A stretch of DNA of 64,000 nucleotides. Origin: Jeotgalibaca arthritidis (GTDB taxonomy: Bacteria > Bacillota > Bacilli > Lactobacillales > Aerococcaceae). This document shows positions 35,858 through 43,398 of this stretch, piece after piece. The stretch lies in the NCBI RefSeq assembly GCF_011100465.1, contig NZ_CP049740.1, positions 623,857-687,856 of the forward strand, in the 5' to 3' direction. A model generated the notes under the pieces. The model was not told the DNA's origin and did no database searches. It saw only the letters and a list, made by a program, of their open reading frames with translations. The number at the start of each line of letters is the position of its first letter. The first letter of the stretch is position 1. The position numbers and the translations under genes were made by a program.

Positions 35858-36169
35858 CTAAAATGCAGGACTTACTAATTTACCATTTTTAACGACTCTG
35901 CCTTTTCCGCTTTTTATTGAACTATATATCTCGTCAGACATACTTTTAACAGCTAAACCATTTGAATGAGAGCCATATTTACTTCCTATGGTTCTTCCTA
36001 ATCCATTATTAAATAAATCCATTTCCTTATCTACCCCCGATGAGTCAGCTTCATGGGCGTCAGTCCATACCTTGGCACGAGTAGATCCAATTCTTTGTGT
36101 GAGATTGCCATTCCACATAGCGTGTCTAAAAGCATCTGGAACAGGAGTTGTTCCAGTAAGGAGATGTTG
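35858..36169 (-). pseudogene. C-terminal fragment of a DUF6973-like toxin-type domain
   Basis: The open frame reads TPVPDAFRHAMWNGNL, then TDAHEADS and MDLFNNGLGRTIG: the DAFRHAxWN...DAHE...MDLxNNxxGR pattern of DUF6973 domains, usually the C-terminal end of larger secreted or polymorphic-toxin proteins. The N-terminal part is missing; upstream sequence becomes an IS1380 transposase. An internal ATG (36118) could give 86 residues, but no ribosome site precedes it. Probably inactive. Confidence 0.6.
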
Positions 36170-36430
36170 TCATGAAGCCAGTAGCTGCGATTGTCTTGGA
36201 AGGTGAGAAACTGGCGGGCTAATTTTGAGAAGCCAATTGAATCCATGAATTCCTTTACCAAAATCAAGCCAGAATCCGTAGAAAGATTGCCGCCCATATT
36301 GTTTACCACCATTTTTGAGTTGAAATTTACGTGTTTCTCCTGTAATGTAGCCATTGAGAGACCCCCTTTCTTTGGTTAGGTTTAGGCGCTTTAACCATAG
36401 CAGATTGGGGTTCTTTTTGTACACTCAAAG
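36140..36430 (-). mobile_element. IS1380-family insertion sequence remnant (transposase N-terminus)
   Basis: From ATG 36352-36354, behind AAAGGGGG, the frame reads MATLQEKHVNFNSK, NMGGNLSTDSGLILVKEFMD and WLHDNISLLEQLLFQ, the start of an IS1380-type transposase (normally over 400 residues). After about 70 residues it runs out of frame into the DUF6973 fragment and stops at 36031. The left end of the element is probably near 36425-36430. The other end is absent, so it cannot move on its own. Confidence 0.7.
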
Positions 36431-36492
36431 GGTGCCGGATAACAAGACGAAAAACAGTGTTGGGACAACATTTAAAGAGCATTTCAGTAAAA

Positions 36493-36714
36493 CTATGAAT
36501 TATTCAGGTTATTATTACTATGTTTTTTTAAAAAATAAAAACCTATTTTTGATAGTAAATTTAACAGATATAAAATACATAGTGTTCTAGACAAAATATA
36601 TCCATCAATTGCTAGCTCATAACCGTTAGGGATTAAAGCACTTGGAATAATAATAAGGATTATTGTTATTATTAAAGATATTAGAATAGGGATATAAATG
36701 AAAATTTTTTTCAT
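36493..36714 (-). CDS. Small hypothetical membrane protein
   Basis: 73 residues with two hydrophobic segments (FIYIPILISLIITIILIII near the start and LCILYLLNLLSKIGFYFL near the end) and a Lys/Asn-rich tail. AAAGGAGGT precedes ATG 36712-36714; the longer frame start was rejected. It lies 16 bp after the secreted protein gene, so they share a transcript. Unusually AT-rich, like foreign DNA. Not recognised. Confidence 0.6.
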   Translation of the reverse strand: MKKIFIYIPILISLIITIILIIIPSALIPNGYELAIDGYILSRTLCILYLLNLLSKIGFYFLKKHSNNNLNNS

Positions 36715-36730
36715 ATTAAGACCTCCTTTA

Positions 36731-37300
36731 TTATTTGTAAATAAGTGCATATTCTCCATTTGTAACTAGTTTTGCAGTATAGCTATTGCTAGTTTCTATA
36801 ATTCCGCTACCTGTTCTATAAACTTCTCTTATTCCACGTTCAACTCTATAGACAGCTCTATAACCTACATATGCTGTTTTATTTGGTCCAACATTTAAAG
36901 TGTAACCTACTGAACTTGTAGTAGATTTCCCAGATTGTACAGAGATTCCATAAACATTACCTGTAGTCCCACCAGATATAGTGACACTATTATTTACACT
37001 AATTGATCCCCCTGCAGAACCTGTTTTAAGATCATCTGATACGCGTTTAAAACCCGAATATTCAGTTGTTACTTTTGGATTTATTTTTCTTATAGAAAGT
37101 GGATACCTAAGCATCATATTTTCTAAAGCGCTATATGCTTCTTCATTAGGATAAAAATCCTCATTTAAGAAATTTACTTCGCTCTCATTAAACTCTCTAA
37201 CAACGTTACCATTGTTATCGATAAAATCAGCGGAAACCTCTTGTTGGTAGATTGTAAGCATGCAAGACAGCATGCCTAAAATAGTTACTAGCCGAAACAC
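36731..37300 (-). CDS. Secreted hypothetical protein
   Basis: 189 residues with a signal-peptide-like N-terminus and probable cleavage after VSA (about residue 24). The mature part has a Gly/Ser/Thr-rich region (TGSAGGSISVNNSVTISGG, about 96-114) and beta-strand-like repeats. No family recognised. The start is uncertain: the frame begins at GTG 37298-37300, about 20 bases from AGGAGG and right after an A8 tract, which could shift frame by slippage. Divergent from the sigma-factor cassette. Confidence 0.55.
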   Translation of the reverse strand: MFRLVTILGMLSCMLTIYQQEVSADFIDNNGNVVREFNESEVNFLNEDFYPNEEAYSALENMMLRYPLSIRKINPKVTTEYSGFKRVSDDLKTGSAGGSISVNNSVTISGGTTGNVYGISVQSGKSTTSSVGYTLNVGPNKTAYVGYRAVYRVERGIREVYRTGSGIIETSNSYTAKLVTNGEYALIYK

Positions 37301-37373
37301 AAAATTTCTTTTTTTTCTTTCCTCCTAAATATATTATGTTGTAACATTTTATATTTTACCATGAATATAAGAA

Positions 37374-37413
37374 AACCTAACGAAATAGTCATATATGACT
37401 ATTTTGTTAGGTT
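37374..37413. repeat. 40-bp near-perfect palindrome in a divergent intergenic region
   Basis: AACCTAACGAAATAGTCATA and its complement, broken only by one G:T pair. It lies between the secreted-protein gene (minus) and the sigma cassette (plus), so it cannot end either one. It may attenuate the minus transcript (T4 follows) or be a protein-binding site. Confidence 0.7.
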
Positions 37414-37478
37414 AAAGCCTCTTTTTTTTGGGTAAAAAAAGAACATAAGTTCCCCTTTTTAAAGTTTGAGGTTAATTT

Positions 37479-37509
37479 TTACACTCTTTTTTCCTCTTTA
37501 TTAGTGTAA
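37479..37509 (+). promoter_or_regulatory. Inverted repeat upstream of the split-sigma cassette
   Basis: TTACACT (37479-37485) and AGTGTAA (37503-37509) are exact complements separated by 17 bases, a promoter-like distance, 26 bp before the cassette. It could be an operator or an unusual self-regulated promoter. No sigma-A hexamers are clear. Confidence 0.4.
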
Positions 37510-37543
37510 GCATAAAAAGAGCTCATCAGGAAGGATGATAAGG

Positions 37544-37999
37544 GTGCACACTGATCATACAAATAAAACTGATAGTTTTTCTAAGTTTACAGAAAAAGAG
37601 ATGATTCTGTCTGACAGAGATAAAGATAAAGCATATATGTTAACGAGTTTGATTACACATAAGGTGAAATATAAACAAAAAGATTTATTTAGAGATCGTC
37701 AGAAGTATATGTATCAAGAATTATTTGAAGAGATGATTGAAAACAATGTAGATTATGAAGAAAATAACGCGTACTTTACAGGAGAATGGGCCTATGCTTT
37801 TGAAAATGTTGATCTTATTGAAGCGCTAGAAAGTTTATCTTATCGTCAACAGGAAATATTATGGCTTCTTTTTGTAGAAATGAAAAGCCAAGTAGAAGTA
37901 GCGCAAAAGTTTCAAGTTTCTCCCGCATATATTTCTAAGACTAAAAAAATATGCTATAGCCATATCTACTCTTTTTTAGAAAAGAATAGGGGTGATTAA
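37544..37999 (+). CDS. Sigma-O-like RNA polymerase sigma factor (region 4 subunit)
   Basis: 151 residues. The C-terminal half has sigma region 4: ALESLSYRQQEILWLLFVEM then SQVEVAQKFQVSPAYISKTK with the promoter-recognition helix. There is no convincing region 2, which instead appears as the separate next gene, as in the two-part SigO-RsoA factor of B. subtilis. Start: ATG 37535 is too close to AGGAAGG, so GTG 37544 is preferred. The next gene starts immediately after the stop. Probably drives the YvrJ-amidase genes and itself. Confidence 0.7.
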   Translation: MHTDHTNKTDSFSKFTEKEMILSDRDKDKAYMLTSLITHKVKYKQKDLFRDRQKYMYQELFEEMIENNVDYEENNAYFTGEWAYAFENVDLIEALESLSYRQQEILWLLFVEMKSQVEVAQKFQVSPAYISKTKKICYSHIYSFLEKNRGD

Positions 38000-38179
38000 G
38001 TGGATAGAGAGCTAATATGTGCCATGAAAGAAAAAAATCATGCTTACATACTTCAATCTTTACAACCATTATTTTTAAAGTATCTAAAAGGTGTTCCAAC
38101 TGATCTTCAGCAGGATTTCTTACAAGAATATCAACTAGTCTGCATTCAGACAGTAGAAGCTTATCTCTTTGAGTCTTAA
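38000..38179 (+). CDS. RsoA-like sigma co-factor (small helical protein)
   Basis: 59 residues from GTG 38000, behind AGGGGTGA: MDRELICAMKEKNHAYILQ, then FLKYLKGVPTDLQQDFLQEY and IQTVEAYL. The helical pattern recalls the region-1.2/2-like N-terminal module of sigma factors and the RsoA co-sigma of B. subtilis. It lies between a region-4-only sigma gene and yvrJ with no gap, the position expected for the partner subunit. Family match is by pattern and place, not by strong identity. Confidence 0.65.
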   Translation: MDRELICAMKEKNHAYILQSLQPLFLKYLKGVPTDLQQDFLQEYQLVCIQTVEAYLFES

Positions 38180-38197
38180 TGAATAAGGAGTGAATAC

Positions 38198-38356
38198 ATG
38201 GAAGAAACAGTAACTATGATTGGCAATTTCGGTTTTCCAATTGTTCTTGTGATTTATCTTTTTACTCGATTTGAAAAACAAATTACAGAAGTCACTGAAT
38301 CAATTGAACGATTAGAAGAACGTATTAAAGAAAGCTATACGGAAAATAAACTATAG
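38198..38356 (+). CDS. yvrJ: YvrJ family small membrane protein
   Basis: 52 residues: one N-terminal transmembrane helix (IGNFGFPIVLVIYLFTRFEK, about 8-27) then a charged coiled coil (VTESIERLEERIKESY). The NFGFPI...YLxxRFE pattern is the YvrJ family. In B. subtilis yvrJ lies next to the sigO-rsoA genes. The topology also resembles BhlA/UviB-type holin-like peptides. AAGGAG precedes the ATG. It lies 13 bp before an amidase that lacks a signal peptide, so a role in its release is an attractive guess. Confidence 0.78.
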   Translation: MEETVTMIGNFGFPIVLVIYLFTRFEKQITEVTESIERLEERIKESYTENKL

Positions 38357-38369
38357 AGGAGAATATAAC

Positions 38370-40733
38370 ATGGCAAATGAAGGAAACTATTTAAATTTAA
38401 AACCGCACAATCCAAGTTGGTCCGTTTATGCTATTTCTGGACCCTATATACCTGAGTATAGAGTCGGTGAATTAGCACCTGCACAGTATGGTGGTTTATC
38501 TTATCAAGTCTTAGAAGATATTGGTGGGAATGTGTATGTGATTCAAACGGAAAGTTTTGGAAAGGTAGCCATCTGGGCTGGAGATAGTGATAGTAGTTTT
38601 ACTGCGTCTCCTGTTTATACGAATGGCTCAAGTGCTCCAACTGGTGGAACCGGCCTTTATCTCAATCTTAGTCCATCTGTTCCCAGTTGGTCCATTTATC
38701 ATCCTAATGGCCCCTACTTAACGAACAGTCGAATTGGAACATTAGCACCTGTTACGTATGGCGGATTGTCTTATGAAATTTTAGAAAAACTTGATGGCGA
38801 TATTTATATCATTCAAACGGAAAGTTTTGGAAAGGTAGCCATCTGGGCCGGAGATAGTGATAGTACTTTTACAACGACACCTGTTTATTTAGATCCGATT
38901 AATGGTGGAATGGGTGGTGGCAATGCATCAGGTACAGGCCAGTACCTCAATCTTCATCCTCATATCCCAACTTGGTCTGTTTACAACGTTTCCGGCCCCT
39001 ATTTACCAGAGAGTCGAGTTGGGTTATTGGCACCTGCACAATATGGTGGACTTTCTTATGCTATTTTAGGGAGCCCAGTGACAGATGTGTACACAATCCA
39101 AACAGAGAGTCTTGGAACAGTTGCTATTTGGGCGGGAGACAATGATAGTTCTATTACTGGAACGCCGATTTATGATGAAGGTAGCTTTGCAGGAGGTAGT
39201 TCAAGTGAAACATATTTGAATCTTTCACCCACTATTAATTCATGGTCCGTTTACAGTGTACAAGGTCCGTATGTTCCTGAATACCGAGTTGGAACATTAG
39301 CACCTTCTACCTATGGTGGACTATCCTACAGAATTCTTGAAACAAAAGTAACGGATGTTTACGTCATTCAAACGGAAAGTTTTGGAAAAGTAGCGATCTG
39401 GGCTGGAGATAGTGATAGTACCTTTACTAGCTATCCTGTTTATTCTGGCAATACAGAACCGACAGGACCTGGTGGCGGTTTGTTAGAAGGGATAGATTTT
39501 AGTAATGCCCCAATAACAATCGAATCAAGAGCAAGTTGGGGAGCTAATCCTGTTCAATTATCCGGTATGTCAGGTGAACTAGATACTGCTAAATACATCG
39601 TTATCCATCATACTGCTGGTGCACAGCCACAAGTGGGAAGTGATTATCAAGTAATGAGAGGGGTTCAAAATTATCATCAAAGCTTAGACTGGGGAGACAT
39701 AGGCTATCATTTTTGTATTGGCCAACAAGGGACCATTATGGAAGGCAGATCGCTGCCATATGTTGGCGCACATGTTGGTAGTCCACATAACTATGATTCG
39801 ATTGGTGTCAGTCTATTTGGAGATTTTACTTACGCATATCCTGAAAAAGTTCAAATGGAAAAGTTAATTCCGTTGCTGACTTATTTATGTAAAGAGTATG
39901 GGATTTCTCCAAATAATATTCTAGGACACAGAGATATGGATAGTAATTACGGTGCCACCTCTTGTCCAGGTACAGCTTTTTATCATGCAACGAACCGATT
40001 AGAAGATATTCGAAAAGCGGTAAAAAAACAATTGCTAGAGGATGACACGTTGAGTCTTGCTGAAAAAAAGAGTGAGATTTTAAATCATATGAAGAATAAC
40101 TTTTTCGGGATTCCATTTTTTAAAGATATTCCTCTTACGGTCGATATGTGGGAAACGGAAAAATCCATCCGTATCAGCAGCAATATTGTCATGAAGGTGA
40201 AGCTCACGCTTGATATCAATTCAGACTCTCCAGTTGCCAATCTATTCAGTGTAAATATTACCAAACCACAGCTTACCCTAGAAGGACCCTACTTCGATTA
40301 TATGCGAGAAAAGCAATTAGATGATATTGAATTCTATAATGCCAAAGATGCAATGGAGCAGCTTTCTGGAAATCTAGACGGCAAAGGAAATGTCGTTCTT
40401 TCAGTAGGTTATCGAAGCGGAAAAATGTTATACAATTACATCGTTAATTTTAATTCTATTACATTGTCAGATGGAAGTACGATGGGAGCTTCGTGCCGGA
40501 TTACATTTGAAATTGATGATGGAACATTTGTTACTCCAGGACCCGCAGGTGTGACGGTTAGTAACGAGGACTACTCGAGTTTCTTAAGTTCATTAGAAAT
40601 GCAAACAATAGCAACCACTGGCGTTATTGTAATAGGACTACTTCTTGTTGCAGCTACACCACTTTTAGCAACTTTAGGAGGACCGATAGGATTTGCCACT
40701 GTATTGGCATTGACATTTAGAAAAAATGAGTAA
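38370..40733 (+). CDS. N-acetylmuramoyl-L-alanine amidase with four N-terminal wall-binding-type repeats
   Basis: 787 residues. Four tandem repeats of about 77 residues (about 7-83, 97-173, 191-268, 281-358), each with SWSVY, LAP..YGGLSY and VAIWAGD; they look like SH3-type wall-binding modules. An Amidase_2/PGRP domain follows (about 383-545): IVIHHTAG, GHRDMD and TSCPG supply the zinc and catalytic residues. The last 240 residues end in a hydrophobic segment (about 749-775) and a charged tail. There is no N-terminal signal peptide, so it is built like an endolysin with a C-terminal membrane segment. AGAGGAG precedes the ATG. Confidence 0.88.
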   Translation: MANEGNYLNLKPHNPSWSVYAISGPYIPEYRVGELAPAQYGGLSYQVLEDIGGNVYVIQTESFGKVAIWAGDSDSSFTASPVYTNGSSAPTGGTGLYLNLSPSVPSWSIYHPNGPYLTNSRIGTLAPVTYGGLSYEILEKLDGDIYIIQTESFGKVAIWAGDSDSTFTTTPVYLDPINGGMGGGNASGTGQYLNLHPHIPTWSVYNVSGPYLPESRVGLLAPAQYGGLSYAILGSPVTDVYTIQTESLGTVAIWAGDNDSSITGTPIYDEGSFAGGSSSETYLNLSPTINSWSVYSVQGPYVPEYRVGTLAPSTYGGLSYRILETKVTDVYVIQTESFGKVAIWAGDSDSTFTSYPVYSGNTEPTGPGGGLLEGIDFSNAPITIESRASWGANPVQLSGMSGELDTAKYIVIHHTAGAQPQVGSDYQVMRGVQNYHQSLDWGDIGYHFCIGQQGTIMEGRSLPYVGAHVGSPHNYDSIGVSLFGDFTYAYPEKVQMEKLIPLLTYLCKEYGISPNNILGHRDMDSNYGATSCPGTAFYHATNRLEDIRKAVKKQLLEDDTLSLAEKKSEILNHMKNNFFGIPFFKDIPLTVDMWETEKSIRISSNIVMKVKLTLDINSDSPVANLFSVNITKPQLTLEGPYFDYMREKQLDDIEFYNAKDAMEQLSGNLDGKGNVVLSVGYRSGKMLYNYIVNFNSITLSDGSTMGASCRITFEIDDGTFVTPGPAGVTVSNEDYSSFLSSLEMQTIATTGVIVIGLLLVAATPLLATLGGPIGFATVLALTFRKNE

Positions 40734-40776
40734 CAGTTTTACATGTTTTAGGCAGATACCCAATTAAATGATATAT

Positions 40777-40823
40777 TGCAAATAGACCCGTTGATACTTT
40801 ATTTATCAACGGGTCTATTTGCA
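40777..40823. terminator. Terminator after the amidase gene
   Basis: TGCAAATAGACCCGTTGATA and its exact complement form a 20-bp stem with a 7-base loop, a very stable end to the cassette. Confidence 0.9.
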
Positions 40824-40870
40824 TCATACTTTATATAGCATAATTTGTACTCTTAACTTTAATATGTATT

Positions 40871-41005
40871 TTGATATTCAACGGAATTATCTTTAGTGTT
40901 TTAGTTGTCTATGCAACTGCTAATGAAAAGATAGGCTATATCATACTTGCTTTTCTAGCATTTTGATGTTTTATCTGGTCAATAAATAAATACAAGAAAG
41001 AATAA
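40871..41005 (+). pseudogene. Remnant of a small membrane protein gene with an in-frame stop
   Basis: The frame reads LIFNGIIFSVLVVYATANEK and IGYIILAFLAF, then TGA (40964-40966), then CFIWSINKYKKE and a stop. Hydrophobic helices on either side of the TGA suggest a small two-helix protein that has decayed. No ribosome site or ATG. Could be chance. Confidence 0.3.
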
Positions 41006-41014
41006 GTAGTAATC

Positions 41015-41509
41015 TTATTTTAAAAATTCTATCTTACTACTCATTAATTGATTTATTTTTAGGATTTCATTTTTCTTAAAAGCTTTATGTGGAATCACTT
41101 TAATCTGTTTATCATCTATTTTTAAAAGCCAGTATTTTTTTAGGTTGATTAGGCCCTGAAACTCTTCCCATGAGTAAAAATCGCCTTCATTTTTTTTAAA
41201 TTGCTTTAATTCAACTCCTTCATTGTTGATAATAAATGTCCTTTGGCCAATGTAATGAGGTAATTTTTTCAACCATATTAGTAAACCAATCACTTGAATA
41301 AGCAGAAGAGAAAGGAAAGTGACTGAAAAGATTATAAAAACAGAAAAAATTTGTTTTGTTATCGTGAAATCTCGCATAAAACTTAAAAAAAATAAAGAGC
41401 AAATCATTAATGAGAGGCCCGAATAAACTATATAATTTTTGGTAGTAGCTGCTAAATTTAAAAAGAGATAATCTTTTACAGTAAGATTTGCACTTCCGCG
41501 GTAAGTCAA
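41015..41509 (-). CDS. YcxB-like membrane protein
   Basis: 164 residues: two transmembrane helices (about 27-45 and 55-75) and a cytosolic PH-like C-terminal domain (TFIINNEGVELKQFKK, then IKVIPHKAFKKNEI). This two-helix plus tail plan, with a closing IPKRAF-like motif, is that of YcxB-type proteins of unknown role. Single gene; start preceded by AAAGGAGG. It flanks the accessory island. Confidence 0.65.
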   Translation of the reverse strand: MTYRGSANLTVKDYLFLNLAATTKNYIVYSGLSLMICSLFFLSFMRDFTITKQIFSVFIIFSVTFLSLLLIQVIGLLIWLKKLPHYIGQRTFIINNEGVELKQFKKNEGDFYSWEEFQGLINLKKYWLLKIDDKQIKVIPHKAFKKNEILKINQLMSSKIEFLK

Positions 41510-41612
41510 TATTTTTCCTCCTTTATTGTATTGTTATTCAATCATACCAAAAAAATAAAAAGTTGTTAAAATTTTTGATTTGGGCAGATAGCTTTCTTGA
41601 TACTTCTTATTA

Positions 41613-41661
41613 AAATATTCTAAAGGCATAGAGCCGGAAGCTTTATGACTTTAGAATATTT
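41613..41661. terminator. Hairpin in the 41510-41750 gap
   Basis: AAATATTCTAAAG and CTTTAGAATATTT arms with a 23-base loop; T-rich on the plus side. No gene is seen in this gap, so the transcript it ends is unclear. Confidence 0.55.
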
Positions 41662-41750
41662 TTATATCATTGGTCTATTTTTTGAATTTGTCACTTTTTC
41701 TTTCATTAACATGTCGGGCATATGATTAGAATTCGATTAAAAATCAACCA

Positions 41751-41785
41751 TAAAAATAACGCGATTGGTTTTTCCCAACCGCGTT
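41751..41785 (-). terminator. Intrinsic terminator of lysA-dapA-dapB
   Basis: AACGCG and CGCGTT outer arms with GGTT/AACC inside, followed by a T-rich tract on the minus strand. Confidence 0.8.
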
Positions 41786-41791
41786 TCTTCC

Positions 41792-42508
41792 TTAATCAAA
41801 TAAAACGTCATTCATATCATAAAAACCTGCTTCTTTATCTCCAGCTAGCCATTTAGCACCATTTAATGCGCCAACAGCAAAAATCCGTTTCGAAAAAGCT
41901 TCGTGTTTAATTGAAATGACTTCGTCTTGACCAGCAAAAATAACTTCATGTTCGCCAACAATACTGCCACCACGAACCGCATGAATGCCAATCTCTTTAT
42001 CTTGGCGCTTGCTAACGCCTTCTCGTCCATAAACAAAATCATAGTTGAGCGTCTCATTAATGGTATCAGCAAACATTTTAGCTGTTCCAGATGGCGCATC
42101 TACTTTTAATCGATGGTGTTTCTCAATGACTTCAATATCAAAGAAGTCCTTTAGAATCGGGCTGTAGTCCTTCAACATCCGATTAACTAACATAACGCCT
42201 AAGCTAAAATTAGCACTCATAAGAACAGGAACTTTTTCGCTTAGAGCTGTAATTTTTGCTTGTTGCTCACTTGAAAAACCTGTTGTTGCAATTACAACGG
42301 GCACCTTGTAGTCACTAGCATATTGGACAATACTATCCAAGTTGGCCGGGTTTGAAAAATCAATTAACACTGCTAATTTTTCTTGATAGTCTGCTAAGGA
42401 CCGATTTGTTTCGGGTGCAAAAACAACTAATTCGTCGTCTGCTTGAATAGATTCCTCCACAACCCGTCCCATAGCACCATAACCTACTAAACCGATTTTC
42501 AAGACCAT
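41792..42508 (-). CDS. dapB: 4-hydroxy-tetrahydrodipicolinate reductase
   Basis: 238-residue DapB. NAD(P)-binding GYGAMGRVV (about 9-17) and the active site EKHHRLKVDAPSGTA (about 131-145) with the catalytic His and Lys. Reduces the DapA product toward diaminopimelate and lysine. Overlaps dapA by ten bases. Slightly short but in the family range. Controlled by the lysine riboswitch upstream of lysA. Confidence 0.95.
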   Translation of the reverse strand: MVLKIGLVGYGAMGRVVEESIQADDELVVFAPETNRSLADYQEKLAVLIDFSNPANLDSIVQYASDYKVPVVIATTGFSSEQQAKITALSEKVPVLMSANFSLGVMLVNRMLKDYSPILKDFFDIEVIEKHHRLKVDAPSGTAKMFADTINETLNYDFVYGREGVSKRQDKEIGIHAVRGGSIVGEHEVIFAGQDEVISIKHEAFSKRIFAVGALNGAKWLAGDKEAGFYDMNDVLFD

Positions 42509-43380
42509 ACCTCCTTATACTTGGCTAAAACAGCAACTAATTTTTGATAATTAGGAGCATCCATTTCACCAAGTGGCATTCGGAGTGGACCAACACCAAA
42601 ACCTAACTCATTCATGGCGTGCTTAACTGGAATAGGATTAGTTTCATAAAAGAGCGCATCAACCAAGTCTAAATAAGCAGTTTGAATCGCTAATGACTCT
42701 TGATGGCGACCCTCTAAATAGAGGCTAACTAAATCATGAACCTCTTTCGGCATAATATTCGCCCAAACACTAATCACACCTTTGGCACCTAAACTCAATA
42801 GTGGCACGATAATATCATCATTGCCGCTATACATAGCAAAGTCATCATTCAATAAAGGAGCCAGTTTAACGGCATAACTAATATCACCTGATGCTTCCTT
42901 TATCCCAATAATATTAGGATGTTTAGCTAGTGTCGCTACGGCTGATACAGACAGGCTGCATCCTGTTCTCCCTGGCACATTGTATAAAATAATCGGAATG
43001 TCAACACTATTAGCGATAGCTTCAAAGTGGCGAACCATACCGCCTTCGTTGGCACGATTATAATACGGCGTTACTACTAACAGCATATCCGCACCATGTT
43101 CAGCAAAAGCTTTACTATTTTCTACAGCTGTCACCGTGTTGTTACTACCGCTGCCGACAATAAGGGGCACGCGTTTAGCGATTTTTTCAGCTGCAAAAGA
43201 AACTAATTGTTTCTCCTCTTCAAAGGTCATAGTTGACGCTTCACCTGTCGTTCCTAACAACACAATCCCATCGGTTTGGTTGTCGATATGGTATTCAATT
43301 AATTCACCCATTTTTTCAAAGTGAATGCTGCCATCTTCATGCATTGGCGTAATAATGGCTACTAAAGATCCGCTTAACAT
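42499..43380 (-). CDS. dapA: 4-hydroxy-tetrahydrodipicolinate synthase
   Basis: 293-residue TIM-barrel aldolase. GTTGEASTMTFEE (about 44), the Tyr in ILYNVPGRTGCSLS, and the Schiff-base Lys in NIIGIKEASGD (about 162) are all in place. Condenses pyruvate with aspartate semialdehyde. Middle gene of lysA-dapA-dapB. Start preceded by GGAGGATG. Confidence 0.96.
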   Translation of the reverse strand: MLSGSLVAIITPMHEDGSIHFEKMGELIEYHIDNQTDGIVLLGTTGEASTMTFEEEKQLVSFAAEKIAKRVPLIVGSGSNNTVTAVENSKAFAEHGADMLLVVTPYYNRANEGGMVRHFEAIANSVDIPIILYNVPGRTGCSLSVSAVATLAKHPNIIGIKEASGDISYAVKLAPLLNDDFAMYSGNDDIIVPLLSLGAKGVISVWANIMPKEVHDLVSLYLEGRHQESLAIQTAYLDLVDALFYETNPIPVKHAMNELGFGVGPLRMPLGEMDAPNYQKLVAVLAKYKEVWS

Positions 43381-43398
43381 CTAATCATCCTCCAGTTT

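Noticed and set aside
37374-37413. CRISPR or phage attachment site
   Set aside because: Single palindrome with no repeat array, integrase or duplicated flank.
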